Shown: positions 17,813 through 27,421, numbered from the stretch's first letter. The stretch: DNA of 52,478 nucleotides from Gemmatimonadota bacterium (GCA_028287185.1 JAQBQD010000202.1:1-52478); one strand, 5' to 3'. Made by a program: numbers and translations. Notes: generated by a model from the sequence alone, not told the origin.

Positions 17813-20182
17813 CTACTGCTCGCGCAGGGCCGCCGCGGGATCGTTGCGGCTGGCGCGGTAGGCGGGCACGAACGCGGCCACGATCCCCGCCACCAGCAGC
17901 GCGGCGCTGGCCGCGGCCAGGGACAGCGGATCGGACGCGCCGACGCCGTACAGGAAGGCCGCCAGCAGGCGCGCGGCCGCCAGCATGCCCACGATGCCGA
18001 CCACGATGCCGCCCGCCACGGGGACCGTGCCCCGGCGCACCACCTGCCACACCACGCGATACGGCGCCAGGCCCAGGGCGATGCGGATGCTGAACTCGCG
18101 CTTTCGCCGGTTCACGAAGTGGCTGATGGTGCCGTACACGCCCACCGCGCCCAGCACCAGCGCCAGCGCGGCGATCACGGACAGCAGCGACATGATCTGC
18201 CGCACCGGGCCCACCGCCTGGGTCACCACGCGGTCCATGGTCGTGACCTGCTGCACCGCCGCGCCCGGCGCCACCCGCTGCACCGTGCGCCGCAGCCCCT
18301 CCAGCGCCGCCGCCGGGTCGCGGCCGCCCTGCATGCGGACCACCAGCGACTGTCCCTCGGACGTCTCGGGGATCTGGTCGGCCAGCAGGTACTGCACCGG
18401 CGTGCGCGGGTCCGTCAGCTCCGCCTCGGCCACGTTGTCCACCACCCCCACCACCGTGCCGCCGCCGTATCCCCCCTGGATGCTGCGCCCCACGGCGTCC
18501 TGGCCGGCGAAGTACTTGTCCGCCAGCGCCTGGTTCACCACCAGCACGTGCCCGTCCGCGCGGTCCGATCCGTCGAAGGTGCGCCCGCTGCGGAGCTTGA
18601 CGCCCAGCGCGCGCAGGTAGTCGCGCGAGACGATGCGGAAGTAGGTCGTGGTGCCCGCCAGGTCCGGGCGCCCGGGGACGACGATGTCGAAGCTGGAGCC
18701 GGAGCCGCGGAGCGGGAGCTTGTGCGAGGCGGCGGCGTACTGCACGCCCGGCTCCGCCGCCAGCTCGCGCACCAGGCCGTTCAGCATCTGCAGGCGCTGC
18801 GGGTTGGAGATGCGCGAGGGCAGGGTGACGTCCACCACCGCCACGCCGGCGGGCTGGATGCCGGGCTGGATGGCGTACAGGTTCACCACGCTGCGGATGA
18901 GGAGCCCCGCGCCCGCCGCCATCAGCACCGCCAGCGACACCTCGGCGACGACCAGCGCGCTCTCCATCACGTTCCCCCCGGCGCGAACGCCCGAGGTGCG
19001 CCCGCGGCTCAGCATCTCGCGCAGGTCGGCGCGCAGCAGCGTCCACGCGGGCACCAGCGCCACCACGGCCGCCGCCGCCAGCGCCGCCACCATCGCCGCG
19101 CCGAACAGGCTCCAGCTCAACGTGGCGCGCTCCGTCCAGGTGCCCAGCGGCAGTGCCGCGGCCAGCCCGCGAAACCCGACGACGGCGAGCGCGGCACCGA
19201 CGGCGCCGCCCGCCAGCCCAATCAGCAGCGCCTCGACGGCCACCTGCTGCATCAGCCGGGCGCGGCCGGCGCCCAGGGCGGCGCGCACCGCCATCTCCGT
19301 CGCCCGGCCGTCCATCTGCCCCAGCATGAGCGCCGCCACGTTCGCGCAGGCGATCAGCAGCAGCAGCGCCATGGCGCCCAGCGTGGCGAACAGCGAGGGC
19401 CGCAGCGAGCCCAGCAGGTACTCGCGCACGGGGGTCACGAAGGGCTTCCGCGTCTTGTCCCACTGCGCGGGATAGGTGAAGCGCGCGCCGATCAGCCGGG
19501 TCAACTCGGCGAGCTGCGGCCGCATGGCGTCCATGCGCATGCCGGGCGCCAGGCGGCCCACCAGCGCGTAGTTGCCCGAGCCCTCCGCCGGGTCCAGCTG
19601 GCGCGCGGTCCAGACGCGGACGGTGGGGTTGGGGAACCAGAAGCCCTCCGGCATCACGCCCACCACCGTGCGGTCCGTGCCTCCGATCTGCAGCCGCTGG
19701 CCCACCAGGTTCGCGCGGCCCCCCAACTCCTTCCACATGGGGTAGCTCAGGATCACCACCGGCTCGGCGCCGATGCGGTCGTCGCCCGGCTGGAAGCCGC
19801 GGCCCAGGAAGGGCGCCGTGCCCAGCACCTGGAACAGCTCGGCGGACGACGACACGCCCGGAAGGGGCCGCGCCGGCCCGTCGCTCGTCTCCAGCGTCAC
19901 GTCCTGCAGGTGGTACGCGGCCACGGAGCTGAAGCCGGGGATATGTCCGCGCAGGTACAGGAACTCCGTCTCGGACCAGTCGAACGGCGACCAGAACACG
20001 GCCACCTTCCCCTCCTCGCGGAAGGGGAGCGGGTCCAGCAGCAGGCCCTTCACCAGGCTGTAGATGGCCGCCGTCCCGCCGATCCCCAGCGCGAGCGTGA
20101 GCACCGCCAGCAGGGAGTACGTGGGCCGCGACCACAGGCGGCGCGCGGCGTAGCGTACGTCCATGATCCAGCTTTCCAGCAT
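17813..20182 (-). CDS. MacB/FtsX-like orphan permease (ADOP family)
   Basis: 789-residue permease of the MacB/FtsX type with duplicated permease cores. It opens with MDVRYAARRLWSRPTYSLLAVLTL, a first TM helix near 20-45 and a large periplasmic domain. A TM cluster follows near 265-380, then a second periplasmic domain, and three C-terminal TM helices near 650-780 (SLLSVIAALALVLGAVGVYG). This is the arrangement of the 'acidobacterial duplicated orphan permeases', which lack an adjacent ATPase; none is encoded here. The start at 20182 has GGGAGG six bases upstream. A downstream ATG seven codons in is possible. Export substrate unknown. Confidence 0.88.
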   Translation of the reverse strand: MLESWIMDVRYAARRLWSRPTYSLLAVLTLALGIGGTAAIYSLVKGLLLDPLPFREEGKVAVFWSPFDWSETEFLYLRGHIPGFSSVAAYHLQDVTLETSDGPARPLPGVSSSAELFQVLGTAPFLGRGFQPGDDRIGAEPVVILSYPMWKELGGRANLVGQRLQIGGTDRTVVGVMPEGFWFPNPTVRVWTARQLDPAEGSGNYALVGRLAPGMRMDAMRPQLAELTRLIGARFTYPAQWDKTRKPFVTPVREYLLGSLRPSLFATLGAMALLLLIACANVAALMLGQMDGRATEMAVRAALGAGRARLMQQVAVEALLIGLAGGAVGAALAVVGFRGLAAALPLGTWTERATLSWSLFGAAMVAALAAAAVVALVPAWTLLRADLREMLSRGRTSGVRAGGNVMESALVVAEVSLAVLMAAGAGLLIRSVVNLYAIQPGIQPAGVAVVDVTLPSRISNPQRLQMLNGLVRELAAEPGVQYAAASHKLPLRGSGSSFDIVVPGRPDLAGTTTYFRIVSRDYLRALGVKLRSGRTFDGSDRADGHVLVVNQALADKYFAGQDAVGRSIQGGYGGGTVVGVVDNVAEAELTDPRTPVQYLLADQIPETSEGQSLVVRMQGGRDPAAALEGLRRTVQRVAPGAAVQQVTTMDRVVTQAVGPVRQIMSLLSVIAALALVLGAVGVYGTISHFVNRRKREFSIRIALGLAPYRVVWQVVRRGTVPVAGGIVVGIVGMLAAARLLAAFLYGVGASDPLSLAAASAALLVAGIVAAFVPAYRASRNDPAAALREQ

Positions 20183-20717
20183 GGGTCCTCCCGGCGGGTG
20201 GTCGGTGGATGGGGATTCTGGCGGCCGGTCTCTGCTTCGCGCGTTCGCGGCGTAAACCGTCGAAGGACAGTCGAGTCAGGGGGAGCGATCGCGCCGCCCA
20301 CCCCTTCGGCGCTGCAGACCTGGAATGGGTTCAATCTTGAGAGAAACAAGAATAATACGTCCGGAACAGATAGGGTATACCGGCTGGGAATGCCAGGGGG
20401 CCCGGGGGCGGGTCGAGCAAGGATGGCGCGCGCTGCTCGCCCGGCGAGCGTGCCAGGCTCCGAAATGATCGCGGGCGGGTGATGGCGCGTCGATTCATCG
20501 ACGGGTGGGAGCCCGGAGAAACGACTTTCGTCCAGTGCGGTGGCGTGCTGAACGGAGGGGCGGATGGCGGCAGGTCCATCACGGGCCCCCGTGCCGCGTG
20601 CACGGGTTGGCACCCGGCGTGCATTTTGGTAACTTCAACGGGCGGGCGGGGCTGCGGCTTATGGGCAGAGGCTGCGCCGTCGCTTCTGCGCAGAGCACCT
20701 CTCACGGGATTGGACGC
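20183..20717. other. Divergent intergenic region with AT-rich core
   Basis: 535 bp between the divergent MacB-like gene and the L,D-transpeptidase gene. An AT-rich stretch at about 20335-20385 (AGAAACAAGAATAATACG, then GGGTATACC) stands out from the GC-rich surroundings and is the most likely promoter zone of the minus-strand gene, but I could not fix its boxes. A + strand promoter candidate is listed separately. No convincing ORF. Confidence 0.5.
20607..20635 (+). promoter_or_regulatory. Candidate promoter of the L,D-transpeptidase gene
   Basis: TTGGCA, a 17-nt spacer, then TAACTT. It resembles the mdh promoter (TTGACA-17-TAAGTT) in the same window. It lies about 85 bp before the chosen start. 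Confidence 0.5.
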
Positions 20718-21527
20718 TTGAGAATCCGTACAATCGCAATGCAGGCCGTGCTGGGGCTGCTGCTGGGCGTGCGCGCCGCGTCGGCGCAGGGCGATGCCAC
20801 GGGGCTTCGGCTGGAGCTGAACATCCCTGCGCAGCGGCTGGTGCTGTTCGACGGCGACAGCGCGGTGCGCCGCTACACCGTGTCCGTGGGCCAGCCCGGC
20901 CACGACACGCCGGACGGCAGCTTCACCATCCAGCGCGCCGAGTGGAACCCGTGGTGGCGGCCGCCCGAGGGGCGCGCCTGGGCCAAGGACGACAAGGTGA
21001 CGCCGCCGGGGCCCGAGAACCCCATGGGCCGCGTCAAGCTCTTCTTCGCGCCCTACTACTACCTCCACGGCACGCCCCACGAGAAGGAGCTGGGCACGCC
21101 GGCCTCGCACGGCTGCGTGCGCATGCGCAACACGGACGTGATCGAGCTGGCGACCATCCTGCACCGTCGGGCCAGCCCCACCATGCCCGCGTCGTCCATC
21201 CCGGCCGTGCTGCGCAACTACCACAACACACGCTGGGTGGACTTCCGCAGCCAGGTGCCGCTCACCATCCGCTACCAGCCCGTGGTCGTCGAGGCCGGTG
21301 TGCTCAAGATCTATCCCGACATCTACAAGCGGTACGCGCTGAACCCCGAGATGGTGTACCAGGCGCTGCTGGCCGCGGGATACGACCCCGGCGCCGTGCC
21401 GCGCGACACCGTGCGCGACCTGCTGGACCGTTCGCGGCGGGCCCGCGGCACCTTCGCGGTGCCCGTGCGCGAGGCGTTCGGCGAGCTTCCGCCGGCCCCC
21501 GCCGCACAGGCCGCCGCCACGCGGTAG
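20718..21527 (+). CDS. Secreted L,D-transpeptidase (YkuD domain)
   Basis: About 269 residues. The YkuD catalytic signature is complete: HGTPHEKELGTPASHGCVRM contains the conserved His and the SHGC-R-M nucleophile block (Cys near residue 133). Such enzymes form 3-3 cross-links in peptidoglycan or attach proteins to it. I chose TTG at 20718 because it gives a full signal peptide (basic start, hydrophobic MQAVLGLLLGV, cleavage after RAASA). The ATG at 20739 would remove the basic residues. The frame stays open upstream to 20505 but that part has no protein-like character. The C-terminal 90 residues have no clear domain. Acts in the periplasm or cell wall. Confidence 0.88.
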   Translation: MRIRTIAMQAVLGLLLGVRAASAQGDATGLRLELNIPAQRLVLFDGDSAVRRYTVSVGQPGHDTPDGSFTIQRAEWNPWWRPPEGRAWAKDDKVTPPGPENPMGRVKLFFAPYYYLHGTPHEKELGTPASHGCVRMRNTDVIELATILHRRASPTMPASSIPAVLRNYHNTRWVDFRSQVPLTIRYQPVVVEAGVLKIYPDIYKRYALNPEMVYQALLAAGYDPGAVPRDTVRDLLDRSRRARGTFAVPVREAFGELPPAPAAQAAATR

Positions 21528-21554
21528 CCCACCGGGTCTCGTGTGACTCGAGCA

Positions 21555-21581
21555 GGGCGGCGCCGGTCGACGGCGCCGCCC
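21555..21581. terminator. Bidirectional hairpin between convergent genes
   Basis: GGGCGGCGCC and GGCGCCGCCC form a perfect 10-bp stem with a 7-nt loop, midway between the stops of the L,D-transpeptidase gene (+) and the lipoprotein gene (-). Confidence 0.75.
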
Positions 21582-21598
21582 TTCCGCGTATCGGGTGG

Positions 21599-21970
21599 TC
21601 AGTTCAGATGGACTTCCTGGGATCCGAACCCGTCTGCGTCGTCCCACACCTCCAGGGTGACGTCGCAGGGCTCGCTCGGCGTGGTGTCGATGGTGGTCGT
21701 CACCTGCGTCGACTCCGGCTGCGGGTAGCAGTTGTTCGCCCAGAAGCGGCTGGTGATCGTTCCGTCTGGGTCGTAAGAGCCGGAGCTGCTGAGCGTGTAC
21801 CGCATGCCGGTGCTGGTCACGTGCCGCGTCCAGGTGACCACCGCCACGGGCGGCTGGTTGGTGAGGTCGCGGTGCGGGCTGGCGGGCGGCCTTGCCGCGG
21901 TGGGCCCCGCATCGCAGGCGGCGAGGGCGGCCGTCGCGAGGGTGGCGGCCAGCTTCCAGAAACGGGTCAT
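21599..21970 (-). CDS. Small lipoprotein with PKD/Ig-like fold
   Basis: 123 residues from ATG at 21970, chosen because AGGAGG lies just upstream at normal spacing; a longer frame from 21988 lacks that. Lipobox ATLATAALAAC near residue 19. The mature part reads as one Ig/PKD-like domain (PPVAVVTW ... SGSYDPDGTI, a PKD-type DPDG turn) and contains two cysteines (NNCYP, EPCDV) that may pair. Anchored in the envelope; function not recognised. Probably monocistronic, ending at the shared hairpin. Confidence 0.75.
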   Translation of the reverse strand: MTRFWKLAATLATAALAACDAGPTAARPPASPHRDLTNQPPVAVVTWTRHVTSTGMRYTLSSSGSYDPDGTITSRFWANNCYPQPESTQVTTTIDTTPSEPCDVTLEVWDDADGFGSQEVHLN

Positions 21971-22189
21971 CGTTTCCTCCTGCTCCACGGTGGATGGAAC
22001 GCGCGCAGGCGCCCGAATGGAACGCCGCGGCTTCCGATCTCAAGGTAACACACCTTTAGGAACACAAAAAGCACGGGTGGCCGATCGGGATGTGGAGCTC
22101 TTCGCAGCCGGCCCACGCCTTGCGGACCGCGTCCGCTGCCCGTGATCGGCACGCTCCCCATCGCTCCGGACCCGCTCCGCCCCGCGACG

Positions 22190-23149
22190 ATGCAGGCACC
22201 CCCCCGCCCCGAACTCGCCGATTCGGTTCCGGACGTGCGCGACTGCCTGTCGCCGCGCGCGCTTGCGGCGGCGGACGAAGCCGTGCGCCGGGTGCGGCAG
22301 CGGGTGCCGGCGGCGCTGGAGATGGCACTGCTCTTCGGATCCAGGGCGCGGGGCGAGGCGCGGGCGGACTCGGACGTGGACGTGCTGCTCGTCTTCCGCC
22401 GCCTGGCGTGGGACCGCGAGCCGCAGGCGGGCATGGCGGAGCGGATCGCCGAGCGCGTCGCGGAGGAGACGGGCGTTCCCGTCGCCACGTGGACTGTCTC
22501 GCTCGCCGACCTGCGGCGCGGCCGGCGCACGCCGATGCTGGTGGACGCGCTGGAGGACGGCGTGCCCCTGTGGCCGCGCGGGCTTCGCGTTCCGCGCCTG
22601 CCCTTCACCGCCGCGGACGCCGTCACCTGCACCCACTCCCTGCTGGATCGCATCGCCGAGGGCAGCGCCCGGGTCGAACGTCTTCTCGCGGATGGACGCG
22701 CCCCGGATGCCGCGAAGCGCGCGCGCGACGACCTCGTCCGCATGTGCACCGCCGCGCTCCTGCTCGCCGGCGAGACCCGCCCGCGCGGCGCGGAGTGCAT
22801 TGCCCGCTTCATGGAGCGCTTCGGCGGAATCGACAGGATCGGCCGATTCGACGGCATCTACGGGATCGACCCGCGTCGATGCGACGCGCGATTCGATGGA
22901 ACGATGCGGATCTCTCCACGCCGACGATCTTTGCGATTTCACCGGGGCGCCGGAGTCCGGCGGATGGACTCGCTCGATGACGCAGTTCTGCGGTGGGCGG
23001 CGCGGTCGTACGGGGCGGACGGGAAGGACGTGGAACGCCCGGTGCGGCCGCCGCCGGGGGGATTGCCGGCGGCGGCGGACCTGATCGACCGGCTCTGGCG
23101 GAGGGTGCGTCGCGGGGCGGTTGAGCTGGACCGCCGGCGGTGGGTCTGA
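22190..23149 (+). CDS. MNT-type nucleotidyltransferase fused to a degenerate HEPN-like domain
   Basis: About 319 residues. Residues 35-140 form a minimal nucleotidyltransferase with LLFGSRARGEARADSDVDVLLV (GS followed by DxD). Residues about 145-210 are helical and HEPN-like (SLLDRIAEGSARVERLLADG, RARDDLVRMCTAALLLAGE), but the usual R-x4-H RNase motif of HEPN toxins is not visible. From about 215 on (RFGGIDRIGRFDGIYGID, then Arg-rich low-complexity sequence) the protein stops looking like a folded domain and more like translated intergenic DNA. This suggests C-terminal erosion by frameshift or stop loss. No clear ribosome site; an in-frame GTG at 22142 is the alternative start. MNT/HEPN pairs are known toxin-antitoxins; this role here is inference. 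Confidence 0.65.
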   Translation: MQAPPRPELADSVPDVRDCLSPRALAAADEAVRRVRQRVPAALEMALLFGSRARGEARADSDVDVLLVFRRLAWDREPQAGMAERIAERVAEETGVPVATWTVSLADLRRGRRTPMLVDALEDGVPLWPRGLRVPRLPFTAADAVTCTHSLLDRIAEGSARVERLLADGRAPDAAKRARDDLVRMCTAALLLAGETRPRGAECIARFMERFGGIDRIGRFDGIYGIDPRRCDARFDGTMRISPRRRSLRFHRGAGVRRMDSLDDAVLRWAARSYGADGKDVERPVRPPPGGLPAAADLIDRLWRRVRRGAVELDRRRWV

Positions 23150-23255
23150 GAACGGCGGTTCGCGGGGTCCGGCGCGGGGCACCGGACTTGCTGGTGGCGC
23201 AGGGAACATCCCGGTTCCGGACCTCTCCGGAAACCCGTCCACGCACGAGCCTGAA

Positions 23256-25133
23256 ATGAAGCTCTTCCAGCCGGACCTCCGCGAGCGCCGCATGCTGGGG
23301 GCGGTCTTCGCGATCGCCTTCTCCATCAGCGTGCTGGTCACCGCGTTCTTCCAGACGCAGGTCGTCACGGGCAAGCAGTTCCTCGTCCGCTCCGAGGAGA
23401 ACCGCCTGCGCCCGGTGGACATCCCCGCGCCGCGCGGCACCATCACCGACCGCTTCGGCCAGGTGGTGGCCACCAGCGTCACGGGCTACTCCGTCGCGGT
23501 GCTGCCCGGCGACTCCGCGCTCGTCGCCAGCACCGTGCGCGACCTGGCGCCCTTCCTGGGCCTGGCCCCCGACGAGGTGGCGCGCCTGATCCGCAGCCAG
23601 AAGCCGCACGGGCTGCTGGAGGTGACCACCAACGCCACCTTCGCGCAGGCTGCCGCGCTGGAGGAGCGCCGCACCTCGTTCCCCAACATCCTCGTCGTCG
23701 AGCGGCCCCGGCGGTACTACCCGGCCGGCGCCGCGATCGGGCACCTGGTGGGCTACGTCACCGAGATCAGCCCCGAAGAGCTGGAGAAGCCGGAGTTCAG
23801 GGAAGCCGGCTACCAGCAGGGGCGGATGATCGGCAAGGCGGGCATCGAGAAGCAGTACGAGCTGCAGCTGGGCGGCAAGGACGGCGCGCGCTTCGTGGAG
23901 GTGGACGCCATGGGGCGGGTGATCGATCCCCGCTCGTCCGTCGGAGCCGTGTCGCCCACGCCGGGCACGAACCTGAAGCTCACGCTGGACCTGGAGCTCC
24001 AGAAGTACATCCACCAGATCTTCCCCGACACCATGTCGGGCGCCGTGGTGGCGATGGTGCCCTCCACGGGCGAGGTGCTGGCGCTGTACACGCACCCCAC
24101 GTACGACCCCAACGACTTCGTGGGACACATCCCCGCGCCGCTGTGGCGCGCGCTGAACGCCGACTCGGGCAAGCCCCTGCTGGACCGCACGGTGAACGCC
24201 CTGTACCCGCCGGGCTCCACCTTCAAGCTGGCGACGGCCGCCGAGGCCATCCGCCGCGGCATCGTCGGCCAGAAGACGAAGATGCCCATCCCCTGCACGG
24301 GCGGAATGGCGTACGCCGGGCGCTACGCCCGCTGCTGGGACCACAAGGGACACGGCCTGCTGGACATCGCCGGCGCCATCGAGAAGTCGTGCGACGTGTG
24401 GTTCTACCAGATCGGCATCCGCTTGGGGATCCAGTCGATGGTGGACGCCGGCACGCGCATGGGCTTCAACCGCAAGACGGGGGTGGACCTGCCCAGCGAG
24501 CGGCGGCCGCAGTACCCGTCGGGCTCGGCCGTCGCGTGGTGGAAGCGCCGCTTCGGCAACCCGCCGCAGCCCTCCGAGGTGATGCCGCTGGCCATCGGCC
24601 AGGGCCCCAACGCGCAGACCGTCATCAAGATGGCCGAGTTCTACTCCGCGCTGGCCGGCGACGGAACCACCCGCGCCCCGCACCTGGTGGCCTCGCCCGA
24701 CGACGGCAAGCGCAGCATGGACCTGCAGCTCGCCCCCGAGCAGCTCTCCTGGCTGTGGGAGGGCCTGGCGCGCGTGACCGACCAGCAGGGCACCGCGCTT
24801 CAATCGAGCCTGGAGCGCTACAAGCTGATGGGCAAGACGGGCACGGCCCAGAACGCGGGGCTGGACCACGGCTGGTTCGTGGGCTTCGCCGGCACCCCCG
24901 GCGGCCCGCCCGAGGTGGTGGTGGCCGCCATCGTGGAGCACGGCCTGCACGGCGACGCCACCGCGCCGCTGGCGTCGAAGGTGGCCAACTTCTACCTGGA
25001 CCGCATCCACCACCACCCGTTCGATCCCCGGCCCACGCTGGGCGAGCGCTGGCGCGCGGGCACCAAGTCCTCCGGCGTGTATGACCCGCAGGGGCGCCGC
25101 CTGGTGCCCCGCCAGGTGCTGGCCCGCCACTGA
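23256..25133 (+). CDS. mrdA: Penicillin-binding protein 2 (peptidoglycan D,D-transpeptidase)
   Basis: 625 residues from ATG at 23256 (MKLFQPDLRERRMLGAVFAI), which places the single TM anchor at about 15-37 as expected for PBP2; the longer upstream frame is low complexity. The dimerisation domain (RGTITDRFGQVVATS) is followed by a transpeptidase domain with SxxK in PPGSTFKLATA, the SxN-equivalent KSCDVWFYQ, and KTGTAQ. It cross-links peptidoglycan for rod-shape elongation in the periplasm. Usual partners mreBCD and rodA are not adjacent here, so the gene stands alone between the nucleotidyltransferase and the dehydrogenase operon. Confidence 0.93.
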   Translation: MKLFQPDLRERRMLGAVFAIAFSISVLVTAFFQTQVVTGKQFLVRSEENRLRPVDIPAPRGTITDRFGQVVATSVTGYSVAVLPGDSALVASTVRDLAPFLGLAPDEVARLIRSQKPHGLLEVTTNATFAQAAALEERRTSFPNILVVERPRRYYPAGAAIGHLVGYVTEISPEELEKPEFREAGYQQGRMIGKAGIEKQYELQLGGKDGARFVEVDAMGRVIDPRSSVGAVSPTPGTNLKLTLDLELQKYIHQIFPDTMSGAVVAMVPSTGEVLALYTHPTYDPNDFVGHIPAPLWRALNADSGKPLLDRTVNALYPPGSTFKLATAAEAIRRGIVGQKTKMPIPCTGGMAYAGRYARCWDHKGHGLLDIAGAIEKSCDVWFYQIGIRLGIQSMVDAGTRMGFNRKTGVDLPSERRPQYPSGSAVAWWKRRFGNPPQPSEVMPLAIGQGPNAQTVIKMAEFYSALAGDGTTRAPHLVASPDDGKRSMDLQLAPEQLSWLWEGLARVTDQQGTALQSSLERYKLMGKTGTAQNAGLDHGWFVGFAGTPGGPPEVVVAAIVEHGLHGDATAPLASKVANFYLDRIHHHPFDPRPTLGERWRAGTKSSGVYDPQGRRLVPRQVLARH

Positions 25134-25220
25134 GGCGGGAGGTCCGCGGACCCCGGCGGAAGCGTGCGGAGCGGCGCCCGGCAAGGGGTGCCGCTTCGTG
25201 TTTCCGCCGCCCGCATCGGC

Positions 25221-25250
25221 TTGACGGGGCAGGGGGCGGGGTGGCAAGTT
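25221..25250 (+). promoter_or_regulatory. Candidate promoter of the 2-oxoacid dehydrogenase operon
   Basis: TTGACG, an 18-nt G-rich spacer, then CAAGTT, 55 bp before the E1 alpha start. It is similar to but weaker than the mdh promoter. Confidence 0.4.
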
Positions 25251-25304
25251 GTCGGCTTCCGGCGCGGGCCCCCTCGGCCCGCCCAGCCGCCCATACACGG
25301 GACG

Positions 25305-26378
25305 ATGGCGACCAAGACCAAGGCGAAGGGACCGGCGATCCCGCACGGCCTCGCGCGCGAGCAGCTCCTGGAGATGTATCGCTACCTGCGGCTCACGCGC
25401 TCGCTCGAGGAGCGGCTGGAGACGCTGTTCCGCCAGAGCAAGGTCGTGGGCGGCCTCTTCCGGTCGCTGGGTCAGGAGGGCGAGTCTGTGGCCACGGCCT
25501 ACGCCCTGCGCCGCCGCGACGACGGCACGGGGGACGTGCTCTCGCCGCTCATCCGCAACCTGGGCAGCATGCTCACCATCGGCGCGAAGCCGGTGGAGGT
25601 CATCCGCCAGTACATGGCCAAGGGCGACTCGCCCGCGCGCGGCAAGGAGCTGAACATCCACTTCACCGACTACCGGCGCGGCTTCATCGGGCAGATCAGC
25701 CCGCTGGGCGACCTGGTGCCGGTGATGGCGGGGGTGACGCTCACCTTCAACCTGCGCGGGCAGGACCGCGTGGGCATGGTGTACATTGGCGACGGCGCCA
25801 CCAGCACGGGCGCCTTCCACGAGGGCATCAACCTGGCCGCCGTGCAGCGCTGCCCCCTGGTGGTGATCGTGGAGGCCAACCAGTTCGCCTACTCCACCCC
25901 CACGCGCCTGCAGACGGCCGCCCGGTCGTTCGTGGACAAGGCCGTGGGCTACGGCGTGGCGGGCGAGAAGGTGGACGGCAACGACGTGCTGGCCGTGTAC
26001 GGAGCCGCGCGGCGCGCCGTCGATCGTGCCCGCGGGGGCGGCGGGGTGACGCTGATCGAGGTGGAGACCTTCCGCCGCCGCGGCCACGCGCAGCACGACA
26101 ACCAGAGCTACGTGCCGCCCGAGGAGATCGAGCGCTGGGCCTCGACCAACGACCCCATCGACCGATACGTCGCCACCCTCACCGGGAGCGGCTGGGCCAC
26201 GGTCGAGGAGCTGAACGCGATCGACGCCGGCGTGGACGCCGAGATCGAGGCCGCGGTGCAGGAGGCGGAGCGCTCGTCCCTGCCCGAGCCCGAGGAGGCG
26301 CTGACCGACGTGTACGCGGAGGGGCCGGTGAACCGCCCCTGGACGCGCCACGAGCCCGCCGACCCGGTGCGCGCATGA
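25305..26378 (+). CDS. 2-oxoacid dehydrogenase E1 component, alpha subunit
   Basis: 357 residues. Thiamine-diphosphate E1 alpha with the TPP/Mg motif GDGATSTGAFHEGINLAAVQ ending in the conserved Asn of EANQFAYSTP, and a phosphorylation-loop-like YRRGFIGQISPLG. It decarboxylates pyruvate or a branched-chain 2-oxoacid and passes the acyl group to the E2 lipoyl arm in the cytoplasm. ATG at 25305 begins MATKTKAKG; its stop overlaps the E1 beta start (ATGA). The sequence alone does not settle pyruvate versus branched-chain substrate, and no E3 gene is present in the window. Confidence 0.92.
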   Translation: MATKTKAKGPAIPHGLAREQLLEMYRYLRLTRSLEERLETLFRQSKVVGGLFRSLGQEGESVATAYALRRRDDGTGDVLSPLIRNLGSMLTIGAKPVEVIRQYMAKGDSPARGKELNIHFTDYRRGFIGQISPLGDLVPVMAGVTLTFNLRGQDRVGMVYIGDGATSTGAFHEGINLAAVQRCPLVVIVEANQFAYSTPTRLQTAARSFVDKAVGYGVAGEKVDGNDVLAVYGAARRAVDRARGGGGVTLIEVETFRRRGHAQHDNQSYVPPEEIERWASTNDPIDRYVATLTGSGWATVEELNAIDAGVDAEIEAAVQEAERSSLPEPEEALTDVYAEGPVNRPWTRHEPADPVRA

Positions 26379-27421
26379 CCGCCGTGATGCCGAGCTCGGG
26401 CGCGGACACGCCGGGGCAGCCGCGCCTGACCGAGCAGGGAAAGCCCGTCACCTTCCTGGAGGCGCTGCGGGAAGGGATCTGGGAGGAGATGGAGCGCGAC
26501 CCCGACGTGTTCCTGATGGGCGAGGACATCGGCGCCTACGGCGGAGCCTTCAAGGTCACCGAGGGAATGCAGGCGCACTTCGGCCCAAGCCGTGTCGTCG
26601 AGACGCCCATCGCCGAGACCGGCTTCACGGGGGCGGCGGCGGGTGCGTGCCACATGGGCATGCGGCCGGTGATCGAGATGCAGTTCATCGACTTCATCGC
26701 CTGCGCCTACGACATGATCACCAACTACGTGGCCAACAGCCGCTACCGCGGCAGCGGCCCGCAGCCCATGGTGATCCGCGGCCCCTGCGGCGGGTACGTG
26801 CGCGGCGGGCCCTTCCACTCGCAGAACCCCGAGGCGGCGTTCTTCCACACGCCCGGCCTCAAGCTGGTGTACCCGAGCACGGCGCGCGACGCCAAGGGGC
26901 TGATCAAGGCCTCCATCCGCGACGACGACCCGGTCATCTTCTTCGAGCACAAGTGGCTGTACCGCCGCCCGCAGCTACGCGAGGTGCTGTCGCTGGACGA
27001 CGACGTCGTGCCGCTGGGCAAGGCCCGCACGCACCGCGAGGGCAGGGACCTCACGATCGTCACCTGGGGCGCCATGGTGCACAAGAGCGAGGAAGCGGCG
27101 CAGGTGCTGGAGAAGGAGGACGGCCTTTCCGTCGAGATCCTGGACCTGCGCACGCTGCTGCCGCTGGACGAGGAGGCCATCGTGCGGAGCGTGAAGCGCA
27201 CGAACCGGCTTCTCGTCGTGCACGAGGACACGCGCACGGGCGGCCTGGCCGGCGAGATCGCCATGCGCGTGAACGAGAAGGCCTGGGAGTGGCTGGACGC
27301 GCCCGTGCTGCGGGTGACCGCCGCCGACGCCCCCATCCCCTACTCGCCGCCGCTGGAGGACTACCTCCTTCCGCAGCCCGAGGACGTCGTGAAGGCAGCC
27401 CGGTACCTGGCCGCGTACTGA
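26375..27421 (+). CDS. 2-oxoacid dehydrogenase E1 component, beta subunit
   Basis: 348 residues. Transketolase-like E1 beta: GEDIGAYGGAFKVTEGM near residue 47, the E1 beta core (VVETPIAETGFTGAAAG, EMQFIDFIACAYDMI), SQNPEAAFFHTPGLKLVYPS, and a C-terminal transketolase domain (VVHEDTRTGGLAGEIAM). It partners the alpha subunit encoded 4 bp upstream by overlap. The intact conserved blocks and usual length indicate a functional subunit. About 55 bp separate it from E2. Confidence 0.93.
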   Translation: MTAVMPSSGADTPGQPRLTEQGKPVTFLEALREGIWEEMERDPDVFLMGEDIGAYGGAFKVTEGMQAHFGPSRVVETPIAETGFTGAAAGACHMGMRPVIEMQFIDFIACAYDMITNYVANSRYRGSGPQPMVIRGPCGGYVRGGPFHSQNPEAAFFHTPGLKLVYPSTARDAKGLIKASIRDDDPVIFFEHKWLYRRPQLREVLSLDDDVVPLGKARTHREGRDLTIVTWGAMVHKSEEAAQVLEKEDGLSVEILDLRTLLPLDEEAIVRSVKRTNRLLVVHEDTRTGGLAGEIAMRVNEKAWEWLDAPVLRVTAADAPIPYSPPLEDYLLPQPEDVVKAARYLAAY

